Shown one piece after another: positions 42,401 through 51,362 of a DNA stretch of 64,000 nucleotides. The notes under the pieces are model-generated. The model had not been told where the DNA came from, ran no database searches, and saw nothing but the letters and a program-made list of their open reading frames with translations. Both the position numbers and the translations under genes were made by a program. The DNA comes from Symbiodinium natans. Its lineage: Eukaryota; Sar; Dinophyceae; Suessiales; Symbiodiniaceae. The stretch lies in NCBI GenBank assembly GCA_905221605.1, contig CAJNDS010000017.1, positions 144,001 through 208,000 of the forward strand, given 5' to 3'. Positions within the stretch are counted from its first letter, which is position 1; every line of letters starts with the position of its first letter.

Positions 42401-42584
42401 TCATCTTGGTCCACACCCCACTTCCGGGCACTACAGAGCTGTTCTTATGAGTGAAGACAGACGATATTACACTGACGATCATGCCACTGCAAAACCTCTT
42501 CTTCAGAAGGATGCTGTACAGCTTTCACTCAATGTGTACATCCTGATATATTCCAAGGCCTGCTTCACAGATGCGTCTAGCTGA
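39466..42584 (+). CDS. LINE C-terminal part: RT thumb, zinc fingers, ubiquitin-specific protease
   Basis: The frame opens in the thumb of the interrupted reverse transcriptase (QHKYLGVIISYGSFEAH). Four zinc fingers follow: CPDCPSCF..H..H near 40020, CKHCLHEF near 40170, CPECGLY near 40485 and CVYCGQH near 40618. A poorly conserved, Pro/Ser/Gly-rich stretch covers about 40760-41700 and overlaps a different frame (separate entry). From about 41790 a C19 ubiquitin-specific protease is complete in its key parts: the Cys box NSGNTCYTNA (Cys at 41832-41834), a QHDAAEL box, and the His box HPTSGHYRAVL (His at 42429-42431) with a following YYTDDH. So the Cys-His-Asp triad looks intact. Such an enzyme removes ubiquitin from proteins, perhaps shielding the element's own proteins from the proteasome. 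That role is inference. Confidence 0.8.
40741..41910 (+). CDS. Overlapping frame inside the LINE, LINE-associated helical domain
   Basis: This 389-codon frame lies in another phase over the middle of the zinc-finger/USP frame. It is more protein-like there: a Lys/Arg/Gly-rich leader (GGSGRRGKGKGSSRG), then a largely helical region with QNLFLLCQMLIRLVLRQGD, RHILWLCLLTELEARTD, MGFIKDGQWLYLKWSF and PTVTFMLSIALRSEQANEL. I recall similar helical regions downstream of RT in dinoflagellate LINEs, so this is probably the real product between about 40760 and 41710. From about 41720 to its stop it is a shadow of the USP domain. Either the element uses overlapping frames, or two frameshifts have displaced this part of one polyprotein. 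Confidence 0.55.
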   Translation: MSANATEIPDGEELNLFKRFMPSQQAEKEQEDAPERASKQQRTKEIVQKGGSGRRGKGKGSSRGPQQPAFRSRRSSEKQQGLSDQNLFLLCQMLIRLVLRQGDALRILALDTSLVLWLRTGLPAGVPEAMFTAAQKWKELREAGEVKAPLRHILWLCLLTELEARTDPAKLTEETKTHLTKMGFIKDGQWLYLKWSFEENKLLTDTARSPISLEDAHQQVKDLLRMSQDPQVITRFHPTRPLAPELKSPTVTFMLSIALRSEQANELHSNLLRLAGNACTQVVGMTHRQERLSRSNLEKQLSKYLQTGDLAPLEEGSRPSTTQMQAGFTPHPPAIPPHLHTCRLCMAWISNTFSVQSLSTVVTHAIPMQSYLPFFGLHAVRVNPHCPQD

Positions 42585-42599
42585 GTTACGGCCCTGCAT

Positions 42600-42960
42600 G
42601 CACATGTGGCTTTTGGAAAGGGACGCCTTTCCTCTTGCCGTTTACATGTCGCATGTCACTGTCGCGCGCTGACGAGCGAAAGTGCAGTGCTATGGGTGTC
42701 GGACTCCTTTCTTTTCACTCGTTTTCCGTGGTTGGCTTGCTTGGGCATTCGTGCCGGGGCCACAAGTCTTTTGTAGTTAGGAGCTTAGCTCGCTGCTCTC
42801 ATGCAGCCGGACCACAGTGTCTGCTTCGGACTCGCTAGGTGCCAGACATGGCATTGCGCTGCAAAGCAAAAAGCTTTATACAAGATCAGCTCCGACAGCG
42901 ACTTCTCTTCATCTTCGGAGTGCGAGGAGCCTCCAACGTCGCAGACCTCTTCACAAAATC
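42600..42960 (+). pseudogene. copia RNase H remnant
   Basis: One frame gives SASDSLGARHGIALQSKK, resembling the active-site Asp region of copia RNase H. About 90 bases on, in another frame, comes VRGASNVADLFTKSLD, the characteristic end of copia RNase H (NVADLLTKPL type). A frameshift separates them near 42890, and stops occur upstream. Confidence 0.6.
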
Positions 42961-43774
42961 GTTAGATGCCCGGACTACTTTGAAGCACATGTTGAGCCTT
43001 GGTTTGTCTGAAGTCACTGTTGCAGCTTGCGTTGGTGAGTTGGCGTGTTTCGTTGGCTTGCTTGGTGCTGCTGTGGCTGGCAAAGATCATGTATCTCTTG
43101 CAGATCGGTATCGTTTGATGGAGTTTGCCAAGTGGTTGGTCGTTGAGTTCTGTGCGCCTCCCATGTCGAGCATGTTGGTTGCGTCGCGAGCGTGCTCTTG
43201 GGTTGGTGTGTTGACTGTCAGTGAGGAAGATGACGGCGGAGACCCGGCCACTACAGCGCAGCTTCAACAGATCTGCACTCTCCACATCCGCAGGGGGGGT
43301 TTCGTTTACTTGTGGGCTAGTACTCCGTGCACCGGTGGTTGTCTGTACCAGCATCTGCATGCACGAGATCCAGCTTACAGACGCGGTCGCTTGGCACGGC
43401 ACTGGTCGCTACACAGGAAGCTGTGGAAGGCTTTTATGTCGCTGTGTGACTACGTCCATGCTTGGTCGATCGAGTGGCCCCGCGCCTGTGCTTACTGGTC
43501 ATGGAACCAGACTATCCGTTTTCTGCAGTCGCGACCTTACATGTTGCACGATGTGTTGGTTGACGGTTGCTCGCTTGGCGTGCGTGGTCGAGATGGCGAG
43601 TTGATCTACAAACGTTGGCGTGTCATCACGACGATGGAGTCGGTTGCTCGCAGCTTGTCGGTCTTTCGATGTCCGGGTGATGGTCATCCACATTCCGCCA
43701 ACTTCGACCTCAAGCATACCCAACACTACCCGGAGAAGTTGACGAACGTTTTCTTGCACGCGTTACACGCATGA
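42839..43774 (+). CDS. copia 3' frame: RNase H tail plus Pro-Cys motif protein (methyltransferase-like?)
   Basis: The 311-codon frame begins inside the RNase H tail (NVADLFTKSLD), so the start is not a true initiator. After a hydrophobic spacer it has FVYLWASTPCTGGCLYQHL near 43303 and SIEWPRACAYW near 43470. The Pro-Cys followed by a Glu-x-Pro parallels PPCNT and EHPEH in the methyltransferase-like domain of the nested element, which suggests a related fold. I also recall dinoflagellate copia elements carrying a PCTGG protein at this position. It ends with a His-rich segment (PGDGHPHSANFDLKHTQH). Methyltransferase activity is a hypothesis; motif I is not obvious. Confidence 0.5.
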   Translation: MPDMALRCKAKSFIQDQLRQRLLFIFGVRGASNVADLFTKSLDARTTLKHMLSLGLSEVTVAACVGELACFVGLLGAAVAGKDHVSLADRYRLMEFAKWLVVEFCAPPMSSMLVASRACSWVGVLTVSEEDDGGDPATTAQLQQICTLHIRRGGFVYLWASTPCTGGCLYQHLHARDPAYRRGRLARHWSLHRKLWKAFMSLCDYVHAWSIEWPRACAYWSWNQTIRFLQSRPYMLHDVLVDGCSLGVRGRDGELIYKRWRVITTMESVARSLSVFRCPGDGHPHSANFDLKHTQHYPEKLTNVFLHALHA

Positions 43775-43848
43775 CACCGCGAGATTTGCTCAAAGTTTTT
43801 CCTCTTTTACTTTGCCTTAGGTACGGTGTATAGAGCATAGGACGTGCC

Positions 43849-44286
43849 ATGGCTGATATGGTTGAGGTTGAGAACGCTGTGAGGCGCACTTGGGTTCGAG
43901 AGCTCTGGATGCGATGGGTTCCTCAGCAACAGGTGGAAGTCAGTTTGATCGCCTTCCTCGTGATGTTTTCCTTGGCGATGCTTGGCAGCTTCCTCGCTGG
44001 AATCTTTGTGCAGCAATACCGACAGCGTCACAGCCATATTCTATCTTTGAGTGAACTTCTTTCCTTTCTTCCGGTGGAACAAAGTCGGAGAGCAATTATC
44101 ACTACGCGGCATGGATACGCCTTTCATGTTCGCAGCGATTGCCCCGCCCTGCGCAATACCCACCCAGGCAATCTGCAGCGTCGAGTTGCTTGTGAGTTTT
44201 GTCTGCAATACTTGCGCGTGGACCAGCCGACACCCACCGTGTCGAGGGGGGGTGTAGAAGTTCGAGACCTGTGCGTCATCCTGTGA
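43849..44286 (+). CDS. Small membrane protein with a His/Cys C-terminal patch, copia-associated
   Basis: The 145-codon frame starts 75 bases after the previous stop. It has an amphipathic N-terminus, one strong membrane segment at about 31-54 (VSLIAFLVMFSLAMLGSFLA), then a basic stretch and a possible metal-binding patch (HVRSDCPALRNTH and VACEFCLQYL). Its last codons fall within the repeat shared with 50977-51362, so it belongs to the mobile element rather than a host gene. The position after pol and the single membrane span recall the env-like extra frames of some retroelements, but there is no family match. Confidence 0.5.
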   Translation: MADMVEVENAVRRTWVRELWMRWVPQQQVEVSLIAFLVMFSLAMLGSFLAGIFVQQYRQRHSHILSLSELLSFLPVEQSRRAIITTRHGYAFHVRSDCPALRNTHPGNLQRRVACEFCLQYLRVDQPTPTVSRGGVEVRDLCVIL

Positions 44287-44654
44287 GGGTGCGACACGGT
44301 GAGTTTTGCAGTTTGCAGTTTTGTGTGCATAGCTTGGAGTCTGCTCAGCTTTTGAAGTTTTCCCAGTAGCCTGAGTATGATTAGTGATGCAGGAACGTTT
44401 TGCCTCATAGGGAACCACTCTCGTCGAGTTTTGTGACTTGAGGGTAGTTTTGGAGGTCTTTTAAGCCGAGCTGGCAAGTTGGAGAGCTGTGATACGTTTT
44501 CCACTCTGGCTCAAGTGACGAGCACTGGTGTGAGTGCTGCAAGCCAAAACAGAAGAGTTGTCCGAGTGTCTGAGCTTGCTTGCTTGGTTTGGACTTGTGT
44601 GAGCTTGGCTTGGTTGTATCCTTGGTGTCTTGTTTGGCATCTTGGGTTTTTAAC
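44261..44654 (+). repeat. LTR-like repeat, first copy
   Basis: It runs from the last codons of the membrane-protein frame (TTCGAGACCTGTGCGTCAT) to CATCTTGGGTTTTTAAC. The copy at 50977-51362 is about 90 percent identical with small indels. It is probably the 3' end or LTR of the copia element. Confidence 0.8.
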
Positions 44655-45020
44655 GGCCCCAGGAAAGGTGGTGTTCATTCCTTCGACCTCCAGGGTCCAA
44701 TACGGCGGTCCCTCTGGCCGGCACTTTACCCGCAAACGGCGAACCACATTCGACGGGCCTCAGGGACGCCGGTAAGGTCAGGTGTGACCTAGATGAGCAT
44801 GGCTTTGGGATATGTCCGACGCAACAGCTGGACAGGCTACGTGTTGGCGCCGGGTTTCACCGATACCGGCGCGGCAGCCCGCTTGACTGTGGCCTGCTGC
44901 GGGAAGTAATATTGTTCAGAGGTTCCTCCTCTAGTTCGGCCTCCAAGGCCATGGCCAAGAATGTCCACCACCAGCTGCATGGCAGGCACGAGATCTTGAA
45001 TTGGGAGAGAGATCGTTCGT
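44655..45020. other. No gene recognised
   Basis: This lies between the copia end and the helicase relic. Small frames only; no repeat or signal that I can support. Confidence 0.4.
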
Positions 45021-47330
45021 GTGGGGCTTCAATTCCCGCAGAAGGGCTCCCGCGCAATTAACTCTCAGCAGGGTGGCTCCGCCGTCAGGGCAGGTGTGCA
45101 ACCTGCGCCTCAGAGGTTTCTCCGCTGGCTTCTACACCGGGGCGGCGGTGGCAATGCATGGCATAATGAGCGGCAACAAAGCCCCAGCTGCAAAGACAAC
45201 TTCTTTCCGATTGAGGCGCGCCTGGGAGGCATCGCTATGCCACGGGCGATGCTGCGGTACATACTTGCGTCCGAGCTTCGCCATGCTGTCGGAATGAACT
45301 TTGTATCTTTCGGTCTGAAGTGGCAGCGAGATTGCCTGTATTTCTTTTCTGAAGCTGGCACGTTCGGCAACGGGGGCACTCCTATAAACACTTCCTTAAG
45401 CCAGCCCTATAGACACATTTCGCCAACCTTTCTGGTTGCCCAGCTTTCTAGTCGACTTGGTGCTGGCCCTGGTCATTGGATTTGTGGCAAACGTGAGCCA
45501 TGGGCGCACCTGCTGCATGCTAGTGTCCTCCCTGTTCTTTGGGGGCAATACGAGGCACAAGTCCAGAAGGACTCCCGTTCTGGCGGAGATGCGTGTGAGA
45601 ACCCGCTCCGTAATCATCTGCAGGGCTGGATCGACGCGGACGGTCCATGGTGAGCAATGGACACTGGCGGGCATCCTTGATACCTTGCCTTCGACTTTCG
45701 TGCTCGGCCAGAAGGGCGCCCGCTCTCCTGCGCTGTGGCACGCAGATAAGCTCCATTTGCCACCGGATGCTGTGAGGCTCGAACAGGATTCTCGGAACAG
45801 AGCAATGATATTTGCGCTAGCAGCAGGGCCAGCATTTCTTGCTGGTCTCTGCGATACCTTTTGGGGCGCTGACGGGCACCTGGCTGCACTCATAGGCACA
45901 TGTGCCTATGGACTGAGTGCAAACCGCTTCTCGGTTTTCGTCACAGGAGCGCCAGGCAGCGGAAAAACCCGCTCATGTGCCTTCATGGGAGTCCTGGTGG
46001 CATGCCTCACCGGTACGGCTCACGGTAATGAGTCGGTGCGGGCTTATGTTGTCAGCCTGTTTATTAGTGCAGAATATGGGAAGCTAAGGCGGGCGACGAC
46101 TGTGCCATGCGTGGCCGCAACTAGCAGTCCACTCCCTGCGTCATGAGCGTCAAATGGTATCCTTCTCCTTGCTGGCCGGGACTCGCGCAATACGGCTCCG
46201 GACGAAGCTGTGGCTCCCCGCGGTCAGCCTGTCCGCAGCTTAGGATGTCGAGATCCTCCTGAGGGATGAAGCTCAGCAAGTGGGGGCCCCAGGGTCCAAC
46301 TGCATTCTCGCCCACATACGGCATGCGCTGGACGTTTTGATAGGGGATCACAGGCAGCCGGCAGGAGGATCTCGCCCGAATTACCATTTCGTGACGGAGT
46401 TGCTTGAGAAAAGGACTTGTGGCCTCAATGCTATCCCATCGACACTCTTCACACCGGCATTGCCGGAGGCCTTGACAAGGCAAATACAGCATGGTCCGGG
46501 GACCTGGAAAAAAGGCCAAGGTGAGATGCCCTCTTGGGGCAAATCCACGGTGCACATAGGCGCTGACGAGCCTGCGTTCACTGCCAGGTCTATGCTTGAG
46601 CTCATCCTGTGTCTCTGCCATGCCAAGCCTAAGCAGGCAGAAACGGTTATGCAGGCGGCAGGCCTCAAGTCTATCTGCGGGCCTGCGATCAACATTTCGC
46701 TCAGCGCGTCTATGCGCCTCCCACCAGAGATTTCCGCCGTCCTGTACGCGTGCAGGTACCCGGAGGCCTGTCTTTTTGCAGTAGGGGGGCAGGATGCCAC
46801 CCTCTTGATGCCGCAAGGGCCTAGCTTGCATCACCTGTCTGCTCGTCCCTTACGTAGTCCAGCCGGGAGGTGGCTAGAGACTTGCAGATGGCAGCATAAA
46901 AGACCATCCTGAAGGACAGAGCAAACTGGGCACCAGTCTGGAACTCAGCTGGCTGATCGCAGATATTGTGCTTACCTTCGGACACCAAATTTTTGATGAT
47001 GCCCCCATCGGCTTTGTCTCTCAATATGCTAAAATTGTGCTGCAAATCAAGTCCTTACTGCGGTCGAGTTACTTTGAGGAGGAACTGGGAGACAAGAACA
47101 TGAGCCTCATGGAGGCTTGCCAAGCCTCCTGTGACTTCCCTCTGAGAGGACGACCCAGCACGTGGGATATGGGGGCATTCAAAAATTTCCTGAGTGCCAA
47201 CTTTGGAGCTTGAAAGCGATACTTTAGCGCAATCACAACTGCGTGCTCGACTGGACCCACCTTTGGCGTGTGTGTCTTTGTCACGAGCAGAGCGTCAGGC
47301 TTCTTATTCCAAAGCGAGGCTGGATTCGCT
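45021..47330 (+). pseudogene. Decayed SF1-type helicase-like gene
   Basis: Fragments in different frames follow helicase order. A Walker A motif, VTGAPGSGKTRSCA, is at about 45944-45985. LIGDHRQPAGGSRP at about 46337-46378 corresponds to motif III (GDxxQLPP type) of UPF1/DNA2-like helicases. An APIGFVSQYAKIVLQIKSLL segment near 47005-47065 and LACVSLSRAERQ near 47262-47297 correspond to the C-terminal motifs around IGVxSPYxxQ and VALSRA. The DExx box was not found. Several frame changes and stops separate the pieces. I do not know whether it is a host gene relic or part of a mobile element, but it is directly downstream of the copia end. Confidence 0.5.
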
Positions 47331-50300
47331 CGCGCAACCTCATCATCACCCGTGGGCTGGGCCCGTTGATCTTTCTCACACCACCCTATCCGGATGGAGT
47401 TGGCGCTTGTTTTCAAATGGCAGCTTGCTCGTCGGCAGGTCTGATTAGCGGCAGGGAATATCTGCGCACACAAGCCAGCTTGTGGAGCATAGATGGCCCT
47501 GGCGTCGCTAAAGCCCCCCATAAACAGGCCTTTCGGGAACAAAGGGTAGCTGACATCGTCTTACCCCAGGATCGCAGAGTTGGGATCTACCGGGACCTTA
47601 AAAACGAGTGCCAAGGGCTTGCTCCCTACTTTTGCTCTAAGTCCTATTGTGGGGCACCGTGCGGGACTTGCAAGCGCAAGGATTCACCTTGGATCCTCTT
47701 CCTAGTGCAGTATATTGTGTGCCCTATCAGGCGGCAACTGAGAGCGATGGCGCGGCCAAGTATCTCACACACCTCTTGGGTGATGCCAAACTGCTGGCTA
47801 GCAATCGAGGCAGACTCCCGGGCAACAGCCCTGTGCCCGCGGGAGTCCGCTTGGAAGTCGCTGACAAGCTCCTTCACCTGCCGGAAACCTTTCCAGCAGC
47901 CTACCTGCAAATCTACGACCCGATTATACCGATTTGCCTCAAGCTCTCTGGAGCTCTGCAATACCTGGACTTGGAAACAATGCAGGCAGCAATGCCCCAC
48001 AGCTCGATCGTGCTTCTCTCATGGACTCCATCGTAGGGTACGGCTTCCTTACCACTGCACAGCACATCGCTGATTTGTTCTTTGCTATCCCAAGCGTTGG
48101 TAACGCACAGTTCCCTGCGATGCTATGTTACAGCGATCCGGATTGTGTTGGGGTTTCCTGAGACGGAGAAACGTACTACCGATCTTCAGGTCAACGTGCC
48201 CCCGGCGGCCACCGTAGCATTGTTGGCGGGACGTGCGTATCGAAGGCCCACCTGCCCCCACACGGTATACGACAGAGAGACCTGGCGGGGTGTAGGACTA
48301 GTGGATGAGTCACGCTTGTGCGAGTGGGTGGCTTCCGCCCGGCGAACTAATCTCGAAGCTGCCCGAGAGGAGCAAACGCCCGCCATCAATGCTTTCGTGA
48401 GAGTCAACCTGGAGGGATCGCATGCGCTGGGGCAGTGCCAATATTACCCCTTTGCAGCCAAACGCACCTCCCGTGCATTTCCTGGATGCCATACGGCAGG
48501 CCCTCTCGGCCTCTGTGGCCAAGCTCTGGAGCACTTCTGGTCGATTTACAACCTAGAGTGGCCGGATGTCACGTCACGTGTTGTTGTTTCCTTCGTAGGG
48601 TCCTCCCGTTAGAAGGGCTTCTCTCAGTGCCATGTGTCACGGAGCCCTCCGTGGCGGCACATGAAGAGGCTCTGCTGGTTGGACGCAGCAGCTCCTCGGA
48701 GGCTGACGAAGCCTTGCCATCGGCTCTCTGCCTGCCCTGAGGCTGAAGAGGTGGAGCTGCAAGTGCAAAATTGGCGTTTTTCGGAGGTACACTCGACGAA
48801 CTTGGCGGCCTTGCGAGAAGTGGATGTATGCATCCCCTTTCGGCTCAACTAGCTGGCGCGCCAATCCCAGGAAGAACTATTGGAACAGCCGGGAGCTGGA
48901 ACACAAACAACTAACGGACCCCCCTCTGCGAACCCTACTGAGCCAAATACCGGCCTGCAATCCGGTTGTCGCATGAAAAGCAGAGTCTTCTTTTTTTTTC
49001 TGGACCGATGCCTCTTTACGGCATCAGCAGCGCAGTAGGCCGTTCTTAGGGATCTTAACAATGGAGGTGAAACAGAGCAGGTGCGAAAACCAAAGCAAAC
49101 ACACACACCAAAACAACCACAAAACACAACCACCAACCAGCAGCAACCCGCAAGAACAGAGCACCAAACGTCTACGTGCCCCCCGCGCTCAGTACTCGAA
49201 GTCATCGCAGAAGTCCAGGTGCAATCGAGCAGCACAGAGCATACGGGGGAGTCGCAAAATGCGAGGGGATGCCAGATCATCAAAACCACCATCATGTAGC
49301 CACTGGTGCAAAGAAGGTCAGCACGGAAAGCTGTAAATCAAAGAAGGACAGCAGAATTACCGACCGACACGGTGAGGTACCAGGCGCACAGTGCTGGTGG
49401 ATATGTGGCCGGGCTGAGCACAGTTGTGCGCTTGGGTGTTGGGAACTTTGGTCGATTTTCCAATTTGGGAAACGTAAAAGTGTTGGCTCTGGCTTGGAGT
49501 TGCTCCACTGGCTAACCACCATGGGGCTGGGATATTGGGCCATTTTGTACCTTCCCTTTTTCGCTAAGTGGGGTGTTGGTGGGGCCCTGCGTTGGGTGGG
49601 CTTTGCGCTGCTGTCGCGTGATCGGCATTGGGAAGTTGGTGTGGTGTTTCCATCATGGAAGCAGCAATACAGCAATCAAACCTTAATTCGGCCCGCAGCA
49701 CTTTATTGCCATGGACCCTCCCAATCCGGGTGTCTCGAACGGTACCAGGAGGAGGGCTTGTCAGCACGCTTTCCTGAGCAGGGAGCGGACAAGCTCTTGC
49801 AAAGGGTTTGGGCAGCTGTTTAAGGCGTTATACTTGGGCCTTCTGTGGAGATTTAGGCAGCAGTTTAAGAGGCCGAACACTTGCTGGGCCAATTGTGGAG
49901 GGTTCGGGCAGCAGTTTAAAACGTCTAAGAGGCTCAATAACTGCTGGACCTTCAACCCGCCAAAACCAAAAGCGCCAAACGTCAAACTGTACAAGCCAGC
50001 GAGTGAAAAAGATCGTGACTACAAAGAAGCAACCGCTAGCGCAGAGGCCCTTATTGCAAGACTTCCAGTTTACTGAATGGGAAGCAACTCGTTTCAGTAG
50101 GAAACTGCTGCTGGCTTTTCAATGCGGGGCCTGGAAGGAGCAAAAAACCCTGCTACTCTGTGTGCTTGGAGGGAGATCCAGCTCTCGAAAAAGCATTGGA
50201 AATTTCCCGATTGCCAGTGCCTATCTACAAGCGATGTGATGGTCCTATAAGCTCAGAGGCTGCCCCTCTGCAAGCTGGAACCGGAAGAGGGCTCCCACGA

Positions 50301-50340
50301 GGAGCCAAAATTGTCCTTCGGGGACTACTTTATTTTGAAT
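47331..50340. other. Decayed open frames and short repeats, no gene recognised
   Basis: Plus-strand fragments up to about 48850 (for example PSAVYCVPYQAATESDGAAKY near 47698) continue in the direction of the helicase relic and may be its decayed C-terminal or downstream part. From 48850 to 50340 I see no gene. A 60-bp phrase, GGGCAGCAGTTTAA with AGGC, recurs near 49810, 49850 and 49905. Confidence 0.35.
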
Positions 50341-50342
50341 GT

Positions 50343-50420
50343 GAGAGAGAAGGGATTCATTCGAAATTCCACCCCGCTCGAATCTTGTTGTGTTTTTTGG
50401 ATTTTGTTCTTCGAAACTCG
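50343..50420. repeat. Dispersed fragment of the 24-25-kb repeat family
   Basis: GAGAAGGGATTCATTC, AAATTCCACCCCGCTCGAAT and TGTGTTTTTTGG match the core of the array at 23950-25085, in the same orientation, 25 kb away. Confidence 0.75.
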
Positions 50421-50919
50421 GCTCACGTGCGAGCAGCGTGCCAGCCAGTTCGTCCTCCAACTTGGAGGAGCATAACCTCGAGGCCTCGAGGCGCTGTTTG
50501 CTGCGTGCGAGGCTTTGTGCCACGTGAACTCTGTCTGACCTTTGAAATAGCACGCTTCCGCAGCGATCGCAGACTGCCCTCTCCAGTGTTCACATTGTGG
50601 AAAGACACGGTTTGGATCCACCTGAAGCATGCTCAGAGACAAGACCCCTTTGAGAAGTGTGTCGGAACAGAGAGACAGTGCGCAAAGATGGTTTTTGATG
50701 TGACATGCAGTTTCTGATCGACAAGTTCAATACCCTTGAGTTGTGTGTTGAGAATCCGGCAATTATGTGTGTCTTTCGAGAGGAATTGTGAGCTGATGCG
50801 CTCCCTCAATCACGCAAACGCGCAGACCCAACCACCTGGTGCCTGCTTCAGGTCATTTCGCCTGTGCACTACTACGGCGCTGCAACCCGTGCTGGGAAGA
50901 GCGGCGCAAAGAGAGAAAG

Positions 50920-50941
50920 GTTGAGCCAAAAGGGCTACGGA
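50920..50941 (-). other. Spliced-leader relic (dinoflagellate SL), minus strand
   Basis: Read on the minus strand, the 21 bases from 50940 to 50920 match the dinoflagellate spliced leader (CCGTAGCCATTTTGGCTCAA plus a final G) at 19 positions. The differences are C for A at position 9 and C for G at position 21. The base before it is T, allowed in the variable first position. The base after the leader is not a GT donor, so this is not an SL RNA gene. It fits the relic left when a trans-spliced mRNA is copied back into the genome. I see no recognisable gene body downstream on the minus strand (below 50920). Confidence 0.75.
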
Positions 50942-50976
50942 ATCTGTCCAAGATGTTCATGGTTTAGAGTGTGCAG

Positions 50977-51362
50977 TTCGAGACCTATGCGTCATTTTGT
51001 GAGGCTGCGACACGGTAAGTTTTGTAGTTTCCAGTTTTGTGTGCATAGCTTGGAGTCTGCTCAGCTTTTGGAGTTTTCCCGGTAGTGTGAGTATGCAGTG
51101 ATGTTGGAACGTTTTGCCTCATAGGGAACCACTCTCGTCGAGTTTTGTGACTTGAGGGTAGTTTTTAAGGTTTTTTAAGCCGAGCTGTCAAGTTGGAGCT
51201 GTGATACGTTTTCCACTTTGGCTCAAGTTGACGAGCGCTGGCGTGAGTGCTGCAAGCCAAAACAGTTGTCCGAGTATCTAAGCTTGCTTGCTTGGCTTGG
51301 ACTTGTGAGAGTTTGGCTTGGTTGTATCCTTGGTGTCTTGTTTGGCATCTTGGGTTTTTAAC
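50977..51362 (+). repeat. LTR-like repeat, second copy
   Basis: It is colinear with 44261-44654, including the last codons of the membrane-protein frame, so this is a second, heavily truncated copia 3' end. Confidence 0.8.

Larger units (their letters stand above)
27821..42584 (+). mobile_element. LINE (non-LTR retrotransposon) with USP domain, split by a nested insertion
   Basis: The left part (27821 to about 30365) encodes endonuclease and most of a reverse transcriptase. The right part (39466-42584) encodes the end of the reverse transcriptase, four zinc fingers and a ubiquitin-specific-protease domain. The 9.1-kb tyrosine-recombinase element lies between them, inside the reverse transcriptase after the FADD motif. 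Both halves are on the plus strand and read in family order across the gap. The outer ends are uncertain: the 5' leader may begin in the R1 repeat, and the 3' end near 42590 has no obvious tail before copia sequence starts. Frameshifts in the reverse transcriptase make this copy inactive. Confidence 0.8.
42600..44654 (+). mobile_element. Ty1/copia retrotransposon 3' fragment with accessory frames and LTR-like end
   Basis: The segment begins right after the LINE USP stop with decayed RNase H sequence, continues with two extra frames and ends in a roughly 390-bp repeat found again at 50977-51362. Integrase and most of the reverse transcriptase are absent, so it is a truncated copy. Confidence 0.65.

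Noticed and set aside
50920-50941. An SL RNA gene
   Set aside because: No GT donor follows the leader sequence, and I see no Sm-site-like or stem-loop context.
51213-51227. CCACTTTGGCTCAAG, 14 of 15 to the spliced-leader end
   Set aside because: It lies inside the LTR-like repeat. The other copy at 44501-44515 has a further mismatch, so it is more likely part of the element than a leader relic.
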